64,000 nt of DNA from an uncultured Paracoccaceae bacterium (GTDB lineage Bacteria > Pseudomonadota > Alphaproteobacteria > Rhodobacterales > Rhodobacteraceae), in contig CANNFA010000003.1 in NCBI GenBank assembly GCA_947503765.1, forward strand, positions 310,001-374,000. The letters are read 5' to 3'. The notes under the pieces were generated by a model. The model did no database searches. It was not told where the DNA came from and worked only from the letters and a program-made list of their open reading frames with translations. Positions 7,473 through 13,312 of the stretch are shown here, piece by piece. The number at the start of each line of letters is the position of its first letter. Position 1 is the first letter of the stretch. Made by a program: the position numbers and the translations under genes.

Positions 7473-8231
7473 TCAGCGCGCGAGCGGAATGTTCGTGTCG
7501 ATATGCCAGCCGGTTTCGGTGCTCTTGCCGGCCAGGGAAAGCGCGTTCTTCCACGCCTGGGGCGTGTCAGGCGTTTCTGTCACGTCAAGCGACAGCGCCG
7601 CGCCCGCCCGGCCAAGGCGGCCGGTCGCCTCGCCCCGTGCCTCCAGCGCGCCGCCCGACAGCTCGAAGCGCGCGCGCCAGCTGCCCAGCGGCGCCATGCT
7701 GGCCGAGACCGGACCTTCGCCGAGCGGCACGCCGTCGAAGGCCGCACCCCGGATCGCGCCCTCGAGCGTGCCCGAAACCTGCGGATCCGCAAGCCGCGAG
7801 AGCGGCAGCAGCGGCGCGGCGCGCGCGGCCCCGCCGTCCAGGCGCAGCAGACCGGCGGCAGCGGCGCCGCCGGGGCTCAGCGCGTCGATGTCGATGGTGC
7901 CGGCGATATCGGTGATCTCGGCATGCGGCAGGGTCCAGGGCAGTAGCAATGTCGCGGTGATGTCGACGCCGCCGCCGGTCAGCGCGAGCTGCCAGCGCAG
8001 CCCCGCGGCGGCGGGCGCGGCGGCGTGCCAGCGCAGCACCGCGCCGGGCAAACCGGCGGCGCCGGGACGCAGCGATCCGCGCAGCAGGCCCGCATCCTCT
8101 GCCAGCATTCCGGTCCAGGCCGGCAGGCGATCGGGCGCCAGCGCGCGCAGGTGATAAAGCCGCGTCTGGCTGAGCACCGCCGCGCCCAGCCCGACCAGAA
8201 GCGCCAGGACCAGAAGCGCCGCGCGGATCAT
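7473..8231 (-). CDS. gspN: Type II secretion system protein N (GspN)
   Basis: A 252-residue protein with one N-terminal membrane anchor (MIRAALLVLALLVGLGAAVL) and a periplasmic domain. The position after gspM and repeated beta-rich motifs such as ITDIAGTIDIDALS and PQVSGTLEGAIRGAAFDGVP match GspN. GspN is a poorly understood inner-membrane component found in some T2SS. The start overlaps the gspM stop by 4 bp, and it is the last gene of the minus-strand gsp operon. Confidence 0.8.
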   Translation of the reverse strand: MIRAALLVLALLVGLGAAVLSQTRLYHLRALAPDRLPAWTGMLAEDAGLLRGSLRPGAAGLPGAVLRWHAAAPAAAGLRWQLALTGGGVDITATLLLPWTLPHAEITDIAGTIDIDALSPGGAAAAGLLRLDGGAARAAPLLPLSRLADPQVSGTLEGAIRGAAFDGVPLGEGPVSASMAPLGSWRARFELSGGALEARGEATGRLGRAGAALSLDVTETPDTPQAWKNALSLAGKSTETGWHIDTNIPLAR

Positions 8232-8737
8232 GGCAGCGGCGCCAGATCGAGGCGCGCGGTCACATGGCCCGGCTGGTCGGCGCGTTCGATGTCGAGCCGC
8301 GCGAAGCCGTAGCCCCAGGTCGCGGCGTTTGCCTCCAACCAGTCGGTGACGGCGCGGAACGGCACCGCGTCAAAGTCGATCTCGACCGTGCCGTCCTGCT
8401 GGTTGGCCAGCCGCGCAACCCGGTCGCGCAGGCCGGCGGCGACAAGCGACGCCTCCAGCGCGCTGATCCCGATCGGGCCGCTGGCCGCCTCGGGCGGGGG
8501 CGCGGCGGCCTCGGCACTGAACGCGGCGGGCGGCAGGGCGGCGGCCTGATCGTGGACCCAGCGGTGGACCGCCTCGGCCTCGGCCAGCGCGCGGGCGGTG
8601 CGGGTGCGCGCATCGACCAGCGGCAGCGCGACCGCGAAGATCAGCAACAGCGGCACGAAGACGCCCGCCAGCAGCGCCAGCAGACGCCGCGCCGCCGGCG
8701 TGCTATGCGCCAGATACCGGGCCAGGACGCCGATCAT
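8228..8737 (-). CDS. gspM: Type II secretion system protein M (GspM)
   Basis: A 169-residue inner-membrane protein: short cytoplasmic start, one helix (LLALLAGVFVPLLLIFAVAL), a coiled region rich in Ala/Glu, and a C-terminal ferredoxin-like domain (EIDFDAVPFRAVTDWLEANA). This is the GspM layout. GspM joins GspL in the assembly platform around the GspE ATPase. Both ends overlap neighbours by ATGA (with gspL and gspN), which favours fixed subunit ratios. The ATG at 8737 was picked for that overlap. Confidence 0.82.
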   Translation of the reverse strand: MIGVLARYLAHSTPAARRLLALLAGVFVPLLLIFAVALPLVDARTRTARALAEAEAVHRWVHDQAAALPPAAFSAEAAAPPPEAASGPIGISALEASLVAAGLRDRVARLANQQDGTVEIDFDAVPFRAVTDWLEANAATWGYGFARLDIERADQPGHVTARLDLAPLP

Positions 8738-9882
8738 GCCGTTCCCCCCAGCGCCAGGCGCGCGCGCACCTCGCCGTCCTCGCCGGCGCGCGAATCGAGC
8801 ACCGTGACCGGCAGGCCGTCCGCGCGAAGGCTGGCCGCGAACGCGTCGAGCCGGGCGAAATCGGGGCTGGTCACCGTCGCCTCCAGCCCCGATGCGCCGC
8901 GATAGCTGACGGCCTGCAGCGCGATGCCCGATCCGTCCAGATGCCCGGCGGCACGGCGCAGGATCTGCATCGGGCCGGGCGCAGAATCGGACGCGGCGGG
9001 GCCGATCTGCGCCAGCCGGCGCGATACCTGCGCGCGAATGTCGAGGATCGGACCCGAGGGGATGAAACTGGCCCGCAGAAGCCCCTCGGTGGCCTGGCGG
9101 GTGGCGGCGATGCGGGCCTGTTCGCGCTCGATCTGAAGCAGCGTGCCGCCGCACCACAGCGCGAAGGCGAGGCCGGCCAGCAGCGCGGGCACCGACCAGC
9201 GTTTCAGCCGCGCGCGAAGCTGCTGCTCCGCCGCATCCACCGCCAGGGCCAGGTTCACCGGCAGGGCCTGCGGGTCCGGCGGGCGCGGCACGTCCAGCCC
9301 GGCGGCTTGCAGATCGGCGGCGTCGCGGTAGACGGGAAGGTCGAGACCCGCGAAAAGCGCGGACAGCGCCTCGGGCAGCTCGCCGTCGACCAGCACGCCG
9401 CGGGGCGCCGCATCCTCGGCCGCGCGGCGAAGCTGCGCCGCCGCGAGGTCCGGCGCGGCGGCGAACCCGTCGGCGGGGCCCAGCCGCGCGGTGATGCGGC
9501 CCGGTGAAGCGCGCAGCGACCAGCCGTCCGGCAGCACCGGCAGCGCCAGGTAATCGGGCAGGATCGCGGTGCAGCCGGCACCCGCGCCCGTGCCGCGCCA
9601 GTCCTGGGATTGCGCGGCATCGCTGACCACCACATGGGACCAGTCCGCGCCGCCGCCCAGCGGGCGGATGTCGAGCGCGTCTTCGGGCAGGCCGAGCCGT
9701 TCGGCGATCTGGCGCCGCGCGATGCGGTCGCGGGTGGCATGGCGCAGCTTGTCGGGAAGCTCGACCGGGTAGACCGGCGCAAGCTCCCCCGGCACGGTGG
9801 CGATGCAGGGGCCGGCCATGCCCCGCGCCTCGGCGAGCGGCACCACTTGCGGCGCGGCCGCGGCCTTGCGCCGCCGGCTCAT
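8734..9882 (-). CDS. gspL: Type II secretion system protein L (GspL)
   Basis: A 382-residue protein in the GspL range, with a cytoplasmic actin-like N-terminal part, one membrane helix near residue 230 (VPALLAGLAFALWCGG), and a periplasmic ferredoxin-like tail ending VTVLDSRAGEDGEVRARLAL. GspL links the ATPase GspE to the membrane platform. The ATG at 9882 is chosen because it forms an ATGA overlap with the preceding small open frame. A longer in-frame start at 10038 would add a proline/arginine tail unlike the family. Confidence 0.8.
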   Translation of the reverse strand: MSRRRKAAAAPQVVPLAEARGMAGPCIATVPGELAPVYPVELPDKLRHATRDRIARRQIAERLGLPEDALDIRPLGGGADWSHVVVSDAAQSQDWRGTGAGAGCTAILPDYLALPVLPDGWSLRASPGRITARLGPADGFAAAPDLAAAQLRRAAEDAAPRGVLVDGELPEALSALFAGLDLPVYRDAADLQAAGLDVPRPPDPQALPVNLALAVDAAEQQLRARLKRWSVPALLAGLAFALWCGGTLLQIEREQARIAATRQATEGLLRASFIPSGPILDIRAQVSRRLAQIGPAASDSAPGPMQILRRAAGHLDGSGIALQAVSYRGASGLEATVTSPDFARLDAFAASLRADGLPVTVLDSRAGEDGEVRARLALGGTA

Positions 9883-10115
9883 CGCGCCGCCTGCGCGGGC
9901 GGGCATGGCACGCCGGATCGCGGCCCCATGGGGGCTGGCGGGACATGGGCGGAAGACATCGGTGTCTGGGGCGTCTGGCTCATCGGGGCGGGGCGGTCTC
10001 TGGCGGGCGCGGCGGCGGGGCGCGATTTCATGCGGCAAGGGACAGAGAACACGGAACGCCGCGGCATTGCAATCGCGCGGCGGGGGGCTGGCCCCGAGGG
10101 CGCGGCCGGGGTCAT
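9879..10115 (-). CDS. Small proline-rich ORF between gspK and gspL
   Basis: A 78-residue frame whose ATG overlaps the gspK stop by 4 bp (ATGA at 10115-10112) and whose stop overlaps the gspL start by 4 bp (9882-9879). Almost every other junction in this operon has the same kind of overlap, so translation through it would couple gspL to gspK. The product (MTPAAPSGPAPRRAIAMPRR at its start) is rich in Pro, Ala, Arg and Ser, with no membrane helix and no recognised domain. It may be a real small T2SS accessory protein or only a coupling frame. Confidence 0.45.
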   Translation of the reverse strand: MTPAAPSGPAPRRAIAMPRRSVFSVPCRMKSRPAAAPARDRPAPMSQTPQTPMSSAHVPPAPMGPRSGVPCPPAQAAR

Positions 10116-11050
10116 TCGCCGCCCGGCGGCGGCAGCGCCGGCATGTCGGGCAGCGAGAACAGGCGCCGCGTCTTTCCGTCCTTCTTGTCGCTGCGATGCA
10201 GGATCACCCGGCGCGACAGGGCGCGGCCGTCGATCTCGGCGCGTATCCGGGCCTCGAAATACGAGGTTCGGGCGGTCATGCGTTCCAGCGGCAGGGTCTG
10301 AAGCGCCTCTTCGCCGAACAGATCCGCCATGCGCAGGCGGAAATCCACGGCAGAGGCAAAGGGCTCGCCGGTGCGCTCCGCCACGATCTGCGCGATCTGG
10401 GGGGTGCCGAATTCGGGCATCACCGCCGCCAGCACCTCGGGCGGGGCGGTGTTGGCGTTCAGCGACACCTCGTAGGGCAGCACCGCGACAAAGGGTTCAA
10501 GGCGCGCGAATCGCGCCGGGGTCATCCCTTCCACCTGCTTCAGCTGGTCGATCAGCGCCGCGATGCCGCCGCCGGGCAGGATCGGGTTGCGCCGCGTCAG
10601 GTAGGCCGACACGTTGGGCGGCCCGCCCTCGGCCAGGTAGCGGCGCAGCGCGTCAAGCAGCGCCGGCGGCAGGCCGAGCGCCTCGAACAGACGGCGGAAC
10701 TCGGCCTCGGCGCGCTCGTCCTCGATGTTCAGCAGGTTGGCATTCAGGCGGCCTTGCAGGTCGGTCATGCGGACCGAGACGACGCCGCGGTCGATCGGCA
10801 CCGTCAGATCGCCGCTGGCCCAGATCTCGTCCAGGTGGTCGCTGCCGTCCTCCTCCCATTCGGTCTCCAGGATCTGCGGGATCAGCGTCTCGGCCGCGTC
10901 GAGGTAAAGCGCAAGCTGCGCGTCGCCCTGCGCGGCGGTCAGGCGGGCGCGGCCCTCGGCGGTCAGGACCAGGACCGCGGCGGAAATGGCGGTGATGGCG
11001 ATCACCACGACCAGCGCGTTGAGCAGGACGAACCCGGCCTCGCGGCGCAT
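10112..11050 (-). CDS. gspK: Type II secretion minor pseudopilin GspK
   Basis: A 312-residue protein with a prepilin leader (MRREAGFVLLNALVVVIAIT). Processing after Gly would give a mature Phe start, and position +5 is Asn rather than Glu, as expected for GspK, the tip pseudopilin. It has the large alpha domain found only in GspK (IEDERAEAEFRRLFEALGLP through FARLEPFVAVLPYEVSLNAN) and the ...NTAPPEVLAA motif. GspK caps the pseudopilus with GspI and GspJ. The start overlaps the gspJ stop by 1 bp (TGATG). Confidence 0.92.
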   Translation of the reverse strand: MRREAGFVLLNALVVVIAITAISAAVLVLTAEGRARLTAAQGDAQLALYLDAAETLIPQILETEWEEDGSDHLDEIWASGDLTVPIDRGVVSVRMTDLQGRLNANLLNIEDERAEAEFRRLFEALGLPPALLDALRRYLAEGGPPNVSAYLTRRNPILPGGGIAALIDQLKQVEGMTPARFARLEPFVAVLPYEVSLNANTAPPEVLAAVMPEFGTPQIAQIVAERTGEPFASAVDFRLRMADLFGEEALQTLPLERMTARTSYFEARIRAEIDGRALSRRVILHRSDKKDGKTRRLFSLPDMPALPPPGGE

Positions 11051-11655
11051 CAGAACCGCTCCACAAGGTCGATGCGGCCCATCGCGGCGGTGATTATCCG
11101 CACCCGGATGGCGCGCGGCAGGCTGGCAAGCGGGTCGTCCTCGGCCGGCTCCCATCCCGGCTGCCAGGCATTGGCGGCCCCCATACTGGCGATCTCGAGG
11201 CCCTCCACCTGCTGCATCTGCACGATGTCGGGGCCGCGCGACGCGGCTTGCGCGGGGATCAGCGACAGCCACGCCGCGCGGGTCAGCACCCGGGCGTCCG
11301 CGTCATAGCGCCATTCGACGCGCGACAGCCCCGCGCTTTCGTCGCCCGGCAGGACGGGCTGGCCGCCCAGCGACAGGGCAAAGCCGGTACCACCGCGATC
11401 CACCTCCAGCGCGGCGCGGGCGCCGCCGCCGGGCGGGGTGAAGGCCAGCGGCACCGCCGCCTCCAGATCGCGCCTGAGCCGGACCAGCAATTCGGCCAGC
11501 GCGGCGTTGTCCTGCGACTGCTCGGTCAGGCGCGACTGGCTGCGGATCGTGCCCTGCAACGCCTGCAGCGACATCACCGTGACCAGCGCGAAGACCGCCA
11601 GCACGACGACCAGTTCAAGCAGGGTGAACCCGGCAGAGGCGCGGCGCGCGGTCAT
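11050..11655 (-). CDS. gspJ: Type II secretion minor pseudopilin GspJ
   Basis: A 201-residue type IV-pilin-like protein. The leader MTARRASAG is followed by FTLLELVVVLAVFALVTVMS with Glu at +5 of the mature form, then a beta-rich domain (VEWRYDADARVLTRAAW). GspJ forms the tip complex with GspI and GspK. It overlaps gspI by 4 bp and gspK by 1 bp. Confidence 0.9.
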   Translation of the reverse strand: MTARRASAGFTLLELVVVLAVFALVTVMSLQALQGTIRSQSRLTEQSQDNAALAELLVRLRRDLEAAVPLAFTPPGGGARAALEVDRGGTGFALSLGGQPVLPGDESAGLSRVEWRYDADARVLTRAAWLSLIPAQAASRGPDIVQMQQVEGLEIASMGAANAWQPGWEPAEDDPLASLPRAIRVRIITAAMGRIDLVERF

Positions 11656-12020
11656 TCGGGCGGCTCCACCGGGACATAGGCGACGAGGACGGCGCCGGGC
11701 AGGCCGCTCGCGGTGACGGTGATGGTGGCCTCGACCAGCCCGACCTCGGTCGCCTCCTCGCTGACCTCGATGCGCCAGTCATGCGGGCCCATGGTCACCT
11801 CGGACGGCAGGCCGCGCCCGGCCCGCGCGCCCATCAGCGCCAGTTCGGCCGCGCGGTTCCGTGCCGCGGCGGTGGCCAGCAGGCGCGGCGTTTCCTGCCC
11901 CACCGACAGCACCGCCTGGTCGATCGCGCGGAACGCGGCCAGCGTGCCCATCGCCAGCACCATGATCGCCACGACCAGCTCGATCAGGCTGACGCCCCTG
12001 TCGCTCAGCGCGCGCCGCAT
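11652..12020 (-). CDS. gspI: Type II secretion minor pseudopilin GspI
   Basis: A 122-residue pseudopilin starting MRRALSDRG, then VSLIELVVAIMVLAMGTLAA. The residue after the cleaved Gly is Val instead of the usual Phe/Met, and Glu+5 is kept. The short length and the region ARNRAAELALMGARAG fit GspI. The ATG at 12020 lies inside the last 16 bp of gspH. An in-frame upstream extension into gspH was rejected since the prepilin leader must be N-terminal. Confidence 0.88.
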   Translation of the reverse strand: MRRALSDRGVSLIELVVAIMVLAMGTLAAFRAIDQAVLSVGQETPRLLATAAARNRAAELALMGARAGRGLPSEVTMGPHDWRIEVSEEATEVGLVEATITVTASGLPGAVLVAYVPVEPPE

Positions 12021-12469
12021 TCGGCCGCCCTCCAGCCATCGGCCCTGCAGGTGCGGGCGTCCGCGCCGTCGCGCAGCAGCAGGGTGAACGGCGTGCTGCG
12101 CCCGTCCGGCAGGTAGGCGATGACGCTGCCGCGCGCCCGCGGCGTGTCCAGTCCGGTCCAGTCGGCGGTGCCGTGCCATACGATCTCGGGGCCGTCTTCG
12201 GCCCAGACGCCACGCTCAAGCACCAGCGGCTGGACGCCGCCCTCGGTAAGGCGAAAGCCCGCCGGCTGCCCGCCGAACAGCGCCGCGCGCCGCAAATCGG
12301 CATCCAGTTCCAGCAGGCGGGCGGGATCGCCCTGCGCGCCCTGCCCGCGCGTGCTGACGGACAGTCCGACCGTCGCGGTCAGGATCGACAGCGCGGCCAC
12401 CACCACCAGCACCTCGATCAGGGTGAAGCCCGCATCATGGCGGCGGCTGCGCGGAACGCTGGTTTTCAT
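12005..12469 (-). CDS. gspH: Type II secretion minor pseudopilin GspH
   Basis: A 154-residue pseudopilin: basic leader MKTSVPRSRRHDAG, then FTLIEVLVVVAALSILTATV with Glu+5, followed by the GspH-type stretch LELDADLRRAALFGGQPAGF, where neighbouring residues line the family's groove. Two C-terminal cysteines (TCRADGWRAAECGAR) could form a disulfide. It is the first gene of the minus-strand gsp operon; no gspG (major pseudopilin) precedes it, although that is the common order. The opposite gene is the rhombosortase. Confidence 0.88.
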   Translation of the reverse strand: MKTSVPRSRRHDAGFTLIEVLVVVAALSILTATVGLSVSTRGQGAQGDPARLLELDADLRRAALFGGQPAGFRLTEGGVQPLVLERGVWAEDGPEIVWHGTADWTGLDTPRARGSVIAYLPDGRSTPFTLLLRDGADARTCRADGWRAAECGAR

Positions 12470-12481
12470 CGCGGGATGCCA

Positions 12482-12547
12482 GTATCGAAACGCAAGGCGA
12501 AACACTTGCGTTGATGGGTGGTCGACATGCACCGATGGTATCGAAAC
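12482..12547. promoter_or_regulatory. Divergent gspH/rhombosortase control region with inverted and direct repeats
   Basis: The 57-bp gap between gspH and the rhomboid gene carries an inverted repeat, AACGCAAG (12489-12496) and CTTGCGTT (12505-12512), with an 8-nt spacer. A 10-bp direct repeat GTATCGAAAC occurs at 12482-12491 and again at 12538-12547, just inside the rhomboid gene. Such sites in a tight divergent gap could bind one regulator acting on both the secretion and the sorting genes. No clear -35/-10 pair is seen. Confidence 0.45.
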
Positions 12548-13246
12548 TGGCGTTCCGCGACAAGCGCGCTGCGCCAATCGGGTGCTGCCGGGCTGGTCGC
12601 GGCGACGCTCGGGCTGTGCGCGGTGCTGTGGCTGGCCGAGATACTGGGAGGCGACGCGCTGCGCCGCGCCTGGGCGCTGGAGCGGCAGGCGGTTCTGGAC
12701 GGACAGGTCTGGCGGCTGGTGACCGCGCATCTGGTGCATCTGAGCCGGATACACACGATCCTGAACATCCTCGGGCTTTGGCTGGTGGCGGCGGCGCTGT
12801 GGTCGGCGCTGACCGGGCCGATGCTGCTGCGCTCGGTGCTGTGGTCGGGCGCGGCGATCAGCATCGGCTGGGTGCTGCTGCAACCGGCGGGGGTCAGCTA
12901 TGTCGGGTTTTCCGGCATCACCCACGGCATCTATGCCTTTGGCGGGCTGAACATGCTGCGGCGCGGGCCGGTCTGGCTGGGCTGGACGGTGCTGGCGCTG
13001 CTGGCGGTCAAGCTGGGGCATGAGCTGTTTCTGGGCGCGGTACCGGGGGCCGAGGAAGAGATCGGCGGCAAGGTGGCGCTGCTGGCGCATTCGCTGGGCA
13101 CGTTCGGCGGGGCGCTGGGGGCGGCGGGCACCGGCTGGCGGATGCGGGGCGCGATCCTGGGGATCACGGCGGCGCTGTCGGCGGTTCATGTCGAGGGGGG
13201 CGCGGCCGGGCAGCTCTGGCAGCAGGTGCTGGCGGCGTTTTCCTGA
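12527..13246 (+). CDS. rrtA: Rhombosortase-like rhomboid protease
   Basis: A 239-residue polytopic rhomboid-fold protein. The catalytic serine lies in YVGFSGITHG (Ser129, the GxSG motif) and the paired histidine in LLAHSLGTFGGAL (His188). An early His-rich loop, TAHLVHLSRIHTILNILGL, matches the HxxxN-type motif of the family. Rhombosortases cut GlyGly-CTERM tails of proteins that leave through the T2SS. It lies between gspH and a gene whose product ends in such a tail, which strongly supports this over a general rhomboid. The start could also be a GTG at 12518; ATG is taken. Confidence 0.8.
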   Translation: MHRWYRNWRSATSALRQSGAAGLVAATLGLCAVLWLAEILGGDALRRAWALERQAVLDGQVWRLVTAHLVHLSRIHTILNILGLWLVAAALWSALTGPMLLRSVLWSGAAISIGWVLLQPAGVSYVGFSGITHGIYAFGGLNMLRRGPVWLGWTVLALLAVKLGHELFLGAVPGAEEEIGGKVALLAHSLGTFGGALGAAGTGWRMRGAILGITAALSAVHVEGGAAGQLWQQVLAAFS

Positions 13247-13272
13247 AAGACCGGGGCGGCCCCAGGGGGGGT

Positions 13273-13296
13273 GTGGCGGCGGTTACCCGCCGCCAC
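13273..13296. terminator. Bidirectional hairpin between rhombosortase and GlyGly-CTERM genes
   Basis: A perfect 10-bp stem, GTGGCGGCGG (13273-13282) and CCGCCGCCAC (13287-13296), with a TTAC loop lies between the two convergent genes, followed by GTTGTTC. It is well placed to end both transcripts. Confidence 0.6.
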
Positions 13297-13312
13297 GTTG
13301 TTCAGGCGCGGA

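Noticed and set aside
12005-12469. Major pseudopilin GspG instead of GspH
   Set aside because: The stretch after the N-terminal helix and the length fit GspH; the typical GspG C-terminal calcium-site region is not seen.
12518-12520. GTG at 12518 as start of the rhombosortase gene
   Set aside because: Possible, but the ATG at 12527 needs no non-ATG start, and neither has a clear ribosome site; the choice remains open.
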